Assembly (NCBI GenBank): GCA_029263195.1
Contig: JAJCXX010000071.1
Location: forward strand, 1-63,946
Source of the DNA: Acidimicrobiales bacterium
GTDB taxonomy: Bacteria > Actinomycetota > Acidimicrobiia > Acidimicrobiales > Aldehydirespiratoraceae
Reading direction: 5' to 3'
Length of the DNA stretch: 63,946 bases
Shown here piece after piece: positions 42,853 through 50,678 of this stretch. The notes under the pieces were generated by a model. That model was not told the DNA's origin, did not search any database, and saw only the letters and a list, made by a program, of their open reading frames with translations. Each line of letters starts with the position of its first letter. Position 1 is the stretch's first letter. Position numbers and translations under genes: made by a program.

Positions 42853-43791
42853 CTAGACGGGAGTCGGATGCCGGTCCGACGAAGATCTGTCGCTGGACGA
42901 GGCCTTGTCCGGCTGAGCCGTATCAACGGGCCCGTCCTTGGACTCATCGACCGGCTCGAGCCGCTTCAGCGCCGAAGACAAGAGGGCGATTGCCACCAGG
43001 CCTCCGAGAAGCAGGCCGATCGATCCGGAGCGGTCGCCGATCCAGTTGGTAAGCGATGCCGACCAGCCGTCGATGACACCGGTTGCTGCGCCTTGTTCGC
43101 CGGCATCGGAGGAGAGGTCGTTGGCCCAGAACCACGTTATGTAGACGCCGGCGACAATCAGGAAGCCGGCCGAGACTCTCTGCACGTGCTTGAGCATCGA
43201 ACGCAGCCGGCTCACCATGCCCTGCTTGGCGAACGCCACCGCCAGGGTCAGAGCCATGAGCAGTACCGACATGCCCAATCCGTAGGCGATGTAGGTGAGG
43301 AAGCCGGAGATGAAGTTGGCGCTGGCGATCGAACCGACCACCACCGACAAGAACACCGGAAGGGTGCAGGACAGCGACGCCAGGGCATATGACACACCGA
43401 ACGTGAACACGGATTTCTTGTCGCGACTACCCGTGCCTCCTTGCACCTTGAGGAACCCGATCGAGAGTTGATAGCCCCGGAACATCGCAACGCCCAGAAG
43501 CACCATCACCACGCCGACACCGAGAGCCACGTAGGGGATCCAGTCGATGATCGATCGCACGCCGGCGTTGATCAGCAGACCAGTGGTGCCGAAGACCACG
43601 AGGAATCCGAGCGACACGATTGCCCCGACCTTCAGGGCCTGGCCGACACTGGCGCCGGAGCTTTCGTCGTCTTCGGCTCCTTCGAGACCCATGAAGTAAG
43701 ACAGGTATGCGGGCAGCATGGCGAAGCCGCACGGGTTCACCGTGGCGACCAATCCGGCCGCGAACGCCAAGCCGATAGGTGCGTCGATCAT
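42853..43791 (-). CDS. ccdA: CcdA/DsbD-type membrane thiol-disulfide transporter
   Basis: 312 residues with six or more membrane helices. The two conserved membrane cysteines lie in ATVNPCGFAMLPAYLSYF and ASLSCTLPVFLSVV. CcdA proteins carry reducing equivalents from cytoplasmic thioredoxin across the membrane to TlpA/ResA-like proteins. The C-terminus has a Ser/Asp-rich charged tail. The ATG overlaps the TlpA stop as ATGA. Confidence 0.92.
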   Translation of the reverse strand: MIDAPIGLAFAAGLVATVNPCGFAMLPAYLSYFMGLEGAEDDESSGASVGQALKVGAIVSLGFLVVFGTTGLLINAGVRSIIDWIPYVALGVGVVMVLLGVAMFRGYQLSIGFLKVQGGTGSRDKKSVFTFGVSYALASLSCTLPVFLSVVVGSIASANFISGFLTYIAYGLGMSVLLMALTLAVAFAKQGMVSRLRSMLKHVQRVSAGFLIVAGVYITWFWANDLSSDAGEQGAATGVIDGWSASLTNWIGDRSGSIGLLLGGLVAIALLSSALKRLEPVDESKDGPVDTAQPDKASSSDRSSSDRHPTPV

Positions 43792-44357
43792 GACGCCTCG
43801 ATCAAGTTGTTGATGCGATCAATGAGAGCACTCTCGTTGAGCTGACCGCCAAACACCTCTTGGATTTGGCCGTCGGCGGTAACGAATATCGAGCTCGGCA
43901 TGGCAATCAAGCTCAGCGAACGGAACAGCTCGCCCTCGGGGTCGTCGCCCAGGATGTAGGTGAGCCCGACCTCGTCGGCCAGAGCCTGAGCCGCACCTCG
44001 TTGATCGGCGTTCGCCAATCCGAGAATGGTGACCTCGTCGCCGAACTGTTCGTGAACGGCTTGGATCTCCGGCAACTCCGCCACACATGCCGGGCACCAC
44101 GACGCCCAGAAATTGATCAGCAGTGGCTTACCGCCGAAGTCGGCGAACGACGCTTCGCCGCCGTCGAACAATGCAAACGTGTCGCCAGCCGCTTCGGACC
44201 CATTGCCTGAACTGCCTGCGCTGCTGATTTCACTGTCGCGATCGACCAGGCTGCTATTGCCGAATGCGCTGATGGAAACCACGGCGGCGATCAGAGCGGC
44301 GAGGGCCGATCCGACAATGCCGCGGCGCAATTTCTTGGTGATGACAAGAGAACTCAT
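43788..44357 (-). CDS. TlpA-like thiol-disulfide oxidoreductase
   Basis: 189 residues: signal-anchor segment (IVGSALAALIAAVVSISAFG), then an extracytoplasmic thioredoxin fold with FWASWCPACVAELPEIQAV (active site WCPAC) and MPSSIFVTADG containing the cis-Pro. It should be kept reduced by the coupled CcdA. It follows the DUF411 selenoprotein candidate by 185 bases. Confidence 0.92.
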   Translation of the reverse strand: MSSLVITKKLRRGIVGSALAALIAAVVSISAFGNSSLVDRDSEISSAGSSGNGSEAAGDTFALFDGGEASFADFGGKPLLINFWASWCPACVAELPEIQAVHEQFGDEVTILGLANADQRGAAQALADEVGLTYILGDDPEGELFRSLSLIAMPSSIFVTADGQIQEVFGGQLNESALIDRINNLIEAS

Positions 44358-44542
44358 AGGCCTGCCTGTCTCGGTCGAGGAATGCTCACAGACCGGGAAC
44401 GAGCGCAGCGGACGCCCGATTCAAGAACTGTTCTCGTTGTTACATACTCAGCCCGCCCCTCGACCAGCTACTCAGCGCTACATACCGACACCCGGTCTCC
44501 CGCGACGAATCGCCCCCGAGCAGGTGATTCGCTCTGGAACGG

Positions 44543-45106
44543 TCAGAAATCGAAGACGCTCAACTCACCGCCAGGGCCAATCAACAAGACCTCGAGGGAC
44601 TGCCAATCCTGCTGGGTGCCTCCCATTCCGGGAGAAGTCGCAGGCATGCCCGGAACCACCAGGCCGACACCGTCGGGCCGCTCGACGAGAAGCTTCGAAA
44701 TGGCCTCGGCCGGAACGTGGCCGGCCACTGTGTAACCGTCGATCTCGGCGACATGGCAGGTGGAGATTCCGGCCGGAACGCCGAACCCGATCAGGGTCTC
44801 GCTCAGTCCCGGGTCTTCCTGTGCGGCGACCGCCGCACCGTGGGACCGCATGTAGGCGGCCCACTCGTGGCAACAGCCTCAACCGACCGCTTGGTGAACG
44901 TCGACATCCAACCCTGCCAGATCACCTGACTGCACCTGGACCACCGGTTGAGTGCTCTGCTCCGCGCCCGTTTGCGAACAACCGGAGAGAACCGACGGAG
45001 CCCCTATCGCCACCGCCGCAGCCACCACCGCTCCACGCCACGCACGGCGCTTGACTCGGCTCGCCCTGCCGGCTGGGTTCACTTGGCTTACTTGGCTTAC
45101 TGGCAT
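44543..45106 (-). CDS. DUF411 lipoprotein with an in-frame UGA at the first CGCC cysteine (candidate selenoprotein)
   Basis: Read straight through one TGA, the minus strand encodes a 187-residue protein in one frame. It has a signal peptide and lipobox (VLSGC, Cys43), an upstream domain, then VHQAVG-UGA-GCCHEWAAYMRSHG and the rest of DUF411 (HVAEIDGYTVAGHVPAEAI, RPDGVGLVVPGMPATSPGM). Known DUF411 proteins have a CGCC metal/redox motif at this spot; here the first Cys codon is TGA at 44879-44881 (residue 76), so the motif is U-G-C-C. This is the signature of selenocysteine. The DUF411 part after the TGA stays intact, which argues against a pseudogene. Start ATG at 45106. If UGA were a stop, only a 75-residue lipoprotein would be made. 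SelABCD genes lie outside this window. Confidence 0.8.
44840..44864 (-). promoter_or_regulatory. Hairpin after the UGA (SECIS-like candidate)
   Basis: On the mRNA strand, GTGGGCCGC pairs with GCGG-T-CCCAC: nine base pairs with one bulged U, loop CTACAT. The apical loop begins 21-23 bases after the UGA, within the range known for bacterial SECIS elements. The loop itself starts with C; a G is first only if the top two pairs open. It is coding sequence and GC-rich, so chance folding is possible. Confidence 0.45.
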
Positions 45107-45294
45107 GCGCTGGCCTGCTCTTGTGCGGGGGGCCCTGGTTGATTGTCTTGGTTGCCGGGATCCACGACCAGAGCCGAAGGGCCCTGCCGACGGCCACGAG
45201 TCGGGTCGTGGGCCCGGGTCCGAATCTCGGCCAGTAGTCCGATTGGCCCAAGATTCGGTCAATCTGGGCACTCATTCGACCGATACAAGCGGCC

Positions 45295-45750
45295 ATGACG
45301 CTCGCTCTCGACGTGGAGGATTCGTCCGTCGCCGGAGCGCGACGGGGCGACCCTCTTGCCTGGGCGGACCTCTACGAACGCTTCCAGCCGGTGATTCACC
45401 GATATCTCGAGGTGGTGGATCCCGCCGCCCTCAACGATCTCGACGCGCTCTGGACCCGAGCGGCACGCACTCTGCCTGGTCAATCCGAGGGCATCGAGCC
45501 GCTCATATGGCTGCTCAGAACGGCACGTGACGACAAGGTCTCACGACCCTCCCCCGACGAGACCGACGATCCGACGATCCGGGCGATCCGTTCGCTCAAA
45601 CCCTTGGAGATGGACGTGATCGCCCTGCGGGTGATCGCAGGTCTGGCCGACGAGGGCGTGGCGGCGGTGATCGGCCGACCGGTCGAGCGAGTTCGAGCCG
45701 CGGCCCATCGAGGGGTCAGCCAACTGACCAGGGAAATGGAGACGGCATGA
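45295..45750 (+). CDS. Sigma-70-like small regulator
   Basis: 151 residues with the outline of an ECF-type sigma factor: DPLAWADLYERFQPVIHRYLE (region 2-like) and LKPLEMDVIALRVIAGLADEGVAAVIGRPVERVRAAAHRGVSQL (region 4-like). Region 2 is shortened compared with real sigma factors, so promoter recognition is uncertain. Its stop overlaps the next gene (ATGA), as in sigma/anti-sigma pairs. Confidence 0.7.
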   Translation: MTLALDVEDSSVAGARRGDPLAWADLYERFQPVIHRYLEVVDPAALNDLDALWTRAARTLPGQSEGIEPLIWLLRTARDDKVSRPSPDETDDPTIRAIRSLKPLEMDVIALRVIAGLADEGVAAVIGRPVERVRAAAHRGVSQLTREMETA

Positions 45751-46559
45751 GCTCCCACCCATATCAGTCGGCCTCCAACGTTCTCGACGCCGCCGCGTCG
45801 GGAGAGACGCTCCCCAATTTCGATGCCGTCGGCTCGATGCTTGTCGACCTCGGTCGCACGACCCCTCTCGGACCCGGCGACGCTCTTCGATCCACCGCGG
45901 TCGCGGCAGCCTCCAAGGCCTCACGGCGCGGCTCGCGACTGTTGGCGATTAAGACGCTCAAGTCTCTCTTCGTCGCGGGCACCGTCGCTCTTTCGAGTGT
46001 CGCCCTGGTGACCGATCAAGGGCCGGCTCCCACCACCGACCATGCCCCGTCCGGAGGCGATGCCCCGTCGGGATTCGCCAGCCCCGAATACGAGCCGGTC
46101 AGCATTCTCACCGGCCTGGAACCATCGAGTTCTCCATCTCTGACCGCTGGTCCTGACCTGGGGCCTGGTCCTGGTCTGGGTCTGGGTCTGGATCTGGGCT
46201 CCGTCGACGGGAGCAAGGCCGACGACAGCGAGTTCGACGGTGTCGCCGCTGGCCCCAACCACCTCGTCGGGAACACAGGCACCGACCCGGCCCCCGCCAC
46301 CTCGAGCGCCACTTCGACAACCTCCGACATCGAAGAAGACCATTCGGATACTGATCACTCCGAGGACGAGGACGAAGACAGCCACAAAGACGTGGACAGC
46401 AACGATGGGAACAGCAACGAAGGGAACAGCAACGAAGACGAGGACGAAGACAAAGACAAAGACAATGAGAAAGAGAAGGAGAAAGAGAAAGAGAAAGCCA
46501 GCGGCCAAGACAACGACAAGAACAACGGCAAAGACAGAGACCAGTCCGAGAACCCCTAG
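45747..46559 (+). CDS. Putative anti-sigma-like membrane protein with a charged repeat tail
   Basis: 270 residues, not a recognised family. A short cytoplasmic part, one membrane segment (about residues 70-90, LKSLFVAGTVALSSVALV), a Gly/Leu/Asp repeat (GPDLGPGPGLGLGLDLG), then an Asp/Glu/Lys-rich end (DEDEDKDKDNEKEKEKEKEK). Position after a sigma-like gene and the single membrane span suggest an anti-sigma role; no zinc-binding HxxxCxxC motif is visible. Confidence 0.65.
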   Translation: MSSHPYQSASNVLDAAASGETLPNFDAVGSMLVDLGRTTPLGPGDALRSTAVAAASKASRRGSRLLAIKTLKSLFVAGTVALSSVALVTDQGPAPTTDHAPSGGDAPSGFASPEYEPVSILTGLEPSSSPSLTAGPDLGPGPGLGLGLDLGSVDGSKADDSEFDGVAAGPNHLVGNTGTDPAPATSSATSTTSDIEEDHSDTDHSEDEDEDSHKDVDSNDGNSNEGNSNEDEDEDKDKDNEKEKEKEKEKASGQDNDKNNGKDRDQSENP

Positions 46560-46888
46560 AGCTCTGTTGATTCCGCTGACTCCGTTGATTCCGTTGGCTC
46601 CGATGGCTCCGCCGACTCCGATGGCTCCACCGAACTTCCGTAGATCGAACCAAATCCAGAATCAGGGCCAGGGCCAGAGCCAGATGCCGGGTCGGGTCGG
46701 GGCTCATCGCGAATCAGCCTGAGAATGATCATCGCTACGAGAATCACGCCGACCACCGCCACGCCCACGCTGGTGATGGCGGTGACATCGAGCCCTTCGG
46801 TCGCACGGTCGGTCATGACCGCGGCACCGGTTAGAGCGAACAGCAATCCGAAGATGAGTGCAACGGGGTCGAGTTGGTGGGTATCCAT
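46556..46888 (-). CDS. Small membrane protein at the LiaF-PspC locus
   Basis: 110 residues, two hydrophobic segments (VALIFGLLFALTGAAVM and AITSVGVAVVGVILVAMIIL) and a Ser/Glu/Pro repeat tail (EPSESAEPSEPTESTESAES). The ATG overlaps the stop of the preceding 45-residue ORF as TGATG. Position behind a LiaF-like gene suggests a cell-envelope stress role. It ends overlapping the convergent anti-sigma-like gene. Confidence 0.7.
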   Translation of the reverse strand: MDTHQLDPVALIFGLLFALTGAAVMTDRATEGLDVTAITSVGVAVVGVILVAMIILRLIRDEPRPDPASGSGPGPDSGFGSIYGSSVEPSESAEPSEPTESTESAESTEL

Positions 46889-47025
46889 CAGTGGTGTCCT
46901 CCGAATGTGAGCATTTCGACGACCACGGCGGCGGCAACGCCGAGCGTCCAGAACGAATCAACGATCAAAGAAAGCAGATCCGAGACAAGCAGATCCGAGG
47001 TGAGTAGTTCCGAGGCGAGCATCAT
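46888..47025 (-). CDS. 45-residue membrane peptide of the LiaF-PspC operon
   Basis: MMLASELLTSDLLVSDLLSL followed by a hydrophobic helix (LGVAAAVVVEMLTFGG) and His-His. Both ends are stop-start overlaps: its ATG with the LiaF-like gene (ATGA) and its TGA with the next gene's ATG. The repeated SDLL unit arises from a short DNA repeat. No family recognised. Confidence 0.6.
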   Translation of the reverse strand: MMLASELLTSDLLVSDLLSLIVDSFWTLGVAAAVVVEMLTFGGHH

Positions 47026-48404
47026 CGCTGCACCTCGACCCGTGCCGAGCCGATCCCAAGTTCAAGATCGAGCAGGAGCGTGCCGCCTTCGGGGTCGCCG
47101 ATCTCGGTGATGAGCGAGAGGTCATAGCCGTCGTCGGCAAGGTCGGGCCCGGGGTTGTCGATTCGGAGCTCCCCGATTCGTCCGTCGGCTTCTACCTCCA
47201 CGTGCATGCCGTCGGGCACCATCACCACCACCTCGCCGATCGTCACGCCGGCCGAGAATCGCTGGGTAGTGCCGGCCAGGTCGACATCGGTGAGATCGAC
47301 CACCAGCTGACCGATCCCGAGGTGGTATTCCGACTCGAGATCATCAATCGAGGTCACGACGTGAGTTTCCTCGCCGATGCCGTCCCACCATGTGAGGTCC
47401 ACGGCGTGGAAACCCCACACCACCGGAAGCAGAAGCACTCCCAACGCGATGAGCCCGCGGGCCCGACCGAGGAAGGCAGAAAGAGTGAGGACGACACCAA
47501 CAACGGTGAGGCATAGAGCCAAGAACACCGCCGGGTCGACGTCAACCAGGTCGGCCCGGTCGAGGGCGATCGCCGATCCGGTGATCACCAGTAGCAGCGC
47601 CATCGTCAACGGCCCCAAGAACGGCCGCCGCCGAGGCTGGGCTGGCGGAGGGGGCTGAGTGAACTGAGTTGGCTGGACGGGCTGAGTGAACTGAGCCGGC
47701 TGGGCGAACTGGGCCGACTGGGCGCCCTGGGCGGGTGCTGGGGGCGCCGGAGGTGATTGCGAACCCGAGGGGGCCTGAGGCGGGGGATACGACTTCCAGG
47801 CCACCGAGGTCGCCGAAGCTGGCTCGGCTTGGGGCTGAGATTGGGATTGGGGCTGGGATTGGGGGGTGGTCGGCGAGGCGGGCGGCGCGGGGTGAAACGA
47901 CCGATGGTGCCGCTCGGCTTCGGGCCACACCAGCAACGCAACGCCCGCCGCAATCAAGAGGAGGGGGAGAAACAGACCGCCACCCGTCCCCCATCCCGTG
48001 AACCAACCGAATGGAGCCCCGACCCATCCGAACGGGCTACCGATCATGAGGATGAGCAGCACCACGATGAGGATGGCGAGCAGGCCCCGGATCGTGCGGC
48101 CCTGTCCGCCTCGAAGGGTGCTGACCACCGCGCTCTCAGCCTCGCCTTCCTTGGCGATCACGAGCCATGCGATGAGATATAGAAATACGCCCGATCCGCC
48201 TACCAACGTGAGAAGGACCCATCCAATTCGCACGATCACCGGATCGATGTCGAACCGACGACCGATTCCGCCGCACACACCGGCGATCACACGATCGTGC
48301 CGAGTACGGCGCAGAAGAGTTTGAGGAGTTTGAGGAGGTGGAGGAGGTGGAGCAGATCCGGGTCCAGATCCAGGGGGAGGCGGTGCGCCGGTGTAGTCAG
48401 CCAT
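47022..48404 (-). CDS. PspC/LiaF-like envelope-stress membrane protein
   Basis: 460 residues. An N-terminal PspC domain (DRVIAGVCGGIGRRFDIDPVIVRIGWVLLTL), four or more membrane segments, a long Pro/Gln/Ala linker made of tandem repeats (FAQPAQFTQPVQPTQFTQ), a second membrane region, and a C-terminal LiaF-type DUF2154-like domain (YHLGIGQLVVDLTDVDLAG, VVMVPDGMHVEVEADGRIG). LiaF proteins inhibit a NarL-type sensor kinase until envelope damage occurs. Divergent from exactly such a kinase. Confidence 0.9.
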   Translation of the reverse strand: MADYTGAPPPPGSGPGSAPPPPPPQTPQTLLRRTRHDRVIAGVCGGIGRRFDIDPVIVRIGWVLLTLVGGSGVFLYLIAWLVIAKEGEAESAVVSTLRGGQGRTIRGLLAILIVVLLILMIGSPFGWVGAPFGWFTGWGTGGGLFLPLLLIAAGVALLVWPEAERHHRSFHPAPPASPTTPQSQPQSQSQPQAEPASATSVAWKSYPPPQAPSGSQSPPAPPAPAQGAQSAQFAQPAQFTQPVQPTQFTQPPPPAQPRRRPFLGPLTMALLLVITGSAIALDRADLVDVDPAVFLALCLTVVGVVLTLSAFLGRARGLIALGVLLLPVVWGFHAVDLTWWDGIGEETHVVTSIDDLESEYHLGIGQLVVDLTDVDLAGTTQRFSAGVTIGEVVVMVPDGMHVEVEADGRIGELRIDNPGPDLADDGYDLSLITEIGDPEGGTLLLDLELGIGSARVEVQR

Positions 48405-48438
48405 GGATCAATCATGAGTGTGGCGGTAGCGGTTCACC

Positions 48439-48456
48439 ATCAGGGATGACCCTGAT
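48439..48456. promoter_or_regulatory. Inverted repeat ATCAGGG-ATGA-CCCTGAT
   Basis: A perfect seven-base inverted repeat with a four-base spacer, 35 bases from the ATG of the LiaF-like gene. It shares the TCAGGG/CCCTGA half-sites with the larger palindrome 16 bases further on, so both look like operators for one regulator, plausibly the neighbouring NarL-type one. Confidence 0.65.
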
Positions 48457-48471
48457 CCAACCCTCACCGAT

Positions 48472-48508
48472 CCGGATCGACTCAGGGTGTCTCCCTGAGT
48501 CGATCCGG
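48472..48508. promoter_or_regulatory. 16-base perfect inverted repeat between LiaF-like and kinase genes
   Basis: CCGGATCGACTCAGGG and its exact complement CCCTGAGTCGATCCGG flank TGTCT. The inner TCAGGG-N5-CCCTGA matches the neighbouring site. It ends 25 bases before the kinase start. It can act as an operator or fold as RNA. Confidence 0.7.
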
Positions 48509-48532
48509 TCCCCGGCGTGCGATCATGAAGTG

Positions 48533-49732
48533 GTGATCTCGCTGCAACGCTCCGGCATACCCGCTCGGTCCGCCGACGATCATGTTGTCGGCGGAGTCTG
48601 TGGAGGTCTGGCAGCAGCGTTGCGGATCGATTCGACGATCCTTCGAGTTGCGGCCGTGGTGCTGGCAGCGATCGGACCGGGGATTCCGATCTATCTCGTT
48701 GCCTGGCTGGTGATGCCGAGGCCAGGCGAAGAACTCAGCGCGGGACTCAGCGCGGGACTCAGCGCGGATCCGCGCACCACGTCATCCCACAACAGCCGTT
48801 CAGAGCAGACCCGCAAGGGGGTGGGCCTCGGGCTTCTGGTGCTCGGCTCGGCGCTGGCCGTTCGCGAGCTCGATCTGGCTCCCCCCGACACCGTGGTCCT
48901 GCCGGTACTGCTGGTGGGCCTGGGCCTGGGTGTGGTCATGTGGCAGCTCCAGTCACGGCACCGTGCCGACCGGTGGGTCGCCAGTCGAATCGCAACCGGA
49001 GTCGTTGTTGTCGGAATCGGAGTCGGCGCCTTCGTGGCCGGAAACATCTCGCTCGGAGTGATGCGAGACGGCCTGCTCGCCACGCTCCTCGTGACCGGCG
49101 GGCTCGGTTTGATCATCGGGCCGTGGATGGCCGTGCTGATCCGCAGCCGCCAGGAGGAACGCCATCGCAGACTTCAGGCCGACGCCCGGTCTGATATGGC
49201 GGCTCATCTTCACGATTCGGTGCTGCAGACGTTCGCGATGATCCAGAAGGCCGACGACGTCAAGACCATGTCGGGATTGGCTCGTCGTCAGGAACGCGAG
49301 CTGCGTCGCTGGCTGTACGGCAGCGAAACGACCGATGGGGCAGCCTCGCTCGAGTCGGCCACCGAGGCAATGGTCGCGGCGGTCGAGGAACTGCACGGCA
49401 TCACCGTCGAGTCGGTGGTGGTCGGCGATCGACCCCTCGACATCAACACCGAGGCGCTGCTGGCTGCGGCCAGCGAGGCCGTCACCAACGCCGCCAAATG
49501 GTCGGGGCGTGAGCGAGTGTCGATGTTCGTGGAAGCCGACTCCAATGGAGTACACGCCTACGTTCGTGACACTGGTGTGGGTTTTGATCAGTCGGTGGTT
49601 GCGCCCGACCGGCTCGGTCTCCGGGAGTCGATCCACGGCCGTATGGAACGAGTCGGCGGCACGGTCGAGATCAACACCGAGCTGGGAGCGGGCACCGAAG
49701 TCCATCTGTTCGTGCCGACCCCCCGAGCCTGA
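48533..49732 (+). CDS. PspC-domain NarL-type sensor histidine kinase
   Basis: 399 residues: PspC domain (DDHVVGGVCGGLAAALRIDSTI, LVAWLVMPRPGEE), several membrane segments, then the HisKA_3 helix (SDMAAHLHDSVLQTFAMIQKA, His being the phospho-site) and HATPase (ALLAAASEAVTNAAKWSG, DTGVGFD, GLRESIHGRME). GTGs at 48530 and 48533 are both possible. A repeat (SAGLSAGLSA) is present. It pairs with the response regulator 136 bases downstream. Confidence 0.9.
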   Translation: MISLQRSGIPARSADDHVVGGVCGGLAAALRIDSTILRVAAVVLAAIGPGIPIYLVAWLVMPRPGEELSAGLSAGLSADPRTTSSHNSRSEQTRKGVGLGLLVLGSALAVRELDLAPPDTVVLPVLLVGLGLGVVMWQLQSRHRADRWVASRIATGVVVVGIGVGAFVAGNISLGVMRDGLLATLLVTGGLGLIIGPWMAVLIRSRQEERHRRLQADARSDMAAHLHDSVLQTFAMIQKADDVKTMSGLARRQERELRRWLYGSETTDGAASLESATEAMVAAVEELHGITVESVVVGDRPLDINTEALLAAASEAVTNAAKWSGRERVSMFVEADSNGVHAYVRDTGVGFDQSVVAPDRLGLRESIHGRMERVGGTVEINTELGAGTEVHLFVPTPRA

Positions 49733-49868
49733 GCTGGTTGTCACCGCGAGTGTCCAAGAGTGCCAACAGTGCCAAGAGTCCCAAAGAGTCCAAAGAGTCC
49801 CGGGGTTCCAAGAGTGCCGAAGCTTCCTGGGGTTCCAGGCCCGTTGATCCAGCCAGTAGATTCAGATC

Positions 49869-50597
49869 GTGCCTGCCGCTCCACCACGGGTCGTCCTGGT
49901 TGACGATCACCACATGTTTCGCTCGGGTGTTCGTGCCGAGTTGGGCGACCGGGTGACTGTGGTTGCCGAGGCCGCCGATATCGGCGAGGCCGTCGACGTG
50001 ATCGAGCAGTGGAGCCCCGATGTGGTGCTGCTCGACGTGCACCTGCCATCAGGCAGCGGTCGTGAGGTGATCGACGCGGTGCTGGCGGCCGGTGTCGAGA
50101 CCCGGTTCCTGGCCGTGTCGGTGTCCAACGCTGCCGAAGACGTGATCGACGTGGTTCGGGCCGGAGCGCGCGGCTACGTCACGAAGTCGATCTCGGGCGA
50201 TGAACTGGTCGACGCCATTCTGCGGGTTCACGACGGAGATGCTGTGTTTTCGCCGCGGCTGGCCGGCTTCGTCCTCGACGCGTTCGCCGACGGCGATCAC
50301 GCGGGCCCAGACACCAGCCCCGGCCCCAGCTCCGGTCCCGACGCCGACGCCCTCGCCCTCGCCGACACCAATGCCAGCCCCAGCGCAGATACCAGCGAGG
50401 ATCTCGATCGGCTCAGCCGGCGTGAGCAGGAGGTCCTGCGGCATCTGGCCCGGGGTTACACCTACAAGGAGATCGCCCGACGGCTTTCGATCTCGGTCAA
50501 GACGGTTGAGAGCCACGCCTCGGCGGTGCTGCGCAAGCTTCAACTCTCCAACCGGCACGAGTTGAGCCGATGGGCGGCCGCCCGGCGCATCTGGTGA
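49869..50597 (+). CDS. NarL/LuxR-type response regulator of the LiaF-PspC locus
   Basis: 242 residues: REC domain (VVLVDDHHMFRSGVRAELG, Asp in VVLLDVHLPSGSG, Lys in GYVTKSISG), a Ser/Asp/Pro repeat linker (about residues 148-180), and LuxR HTH (LSRREQEVLRHLARGYTYKE, LSISVKTVESHASAVLRKL). GTG start. Likely partner of the PspC-domain kinase and a candidate binder of the TCAGGG sites. Confidence 0.92.
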   Translation: MPAAPPRVVLVDDHHMFRSGVRAELGDRVTVVAEAADIGEAVDVIEQWSPDVVLLDVHLPSGSGREVIDAVLAAGVETRFLAVSVSNAAEDVIDVVRAGARGYVTKSISGDELVDAILRVHDGDAVFSPRLAGFVLDAFADGDHAGPDTSPGPSSGPDADALALADTNASPSADTSEDLDRLSRREQEVLRHLARGYTYKEIARRLSISVKTVESHASAVLRKLQLSNRHELSRWAAARRIW

Positions 50598-50678
50598 AGG
50601 TGTGACGGTGTGACCGGGTGACGGTGTGACCGGGCAGCCAGGCGGATTCGCAGCTGGCGGACTGACTGGCTGGCCTAG

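Noticed and set aside
44565-44882. Alternative frame starting MRLLPRV over the DUF411 region
   Set aside because: Arg-rich out-of-frame reading; the DUF411 domain is encoded by the frame continuing through the UGA.
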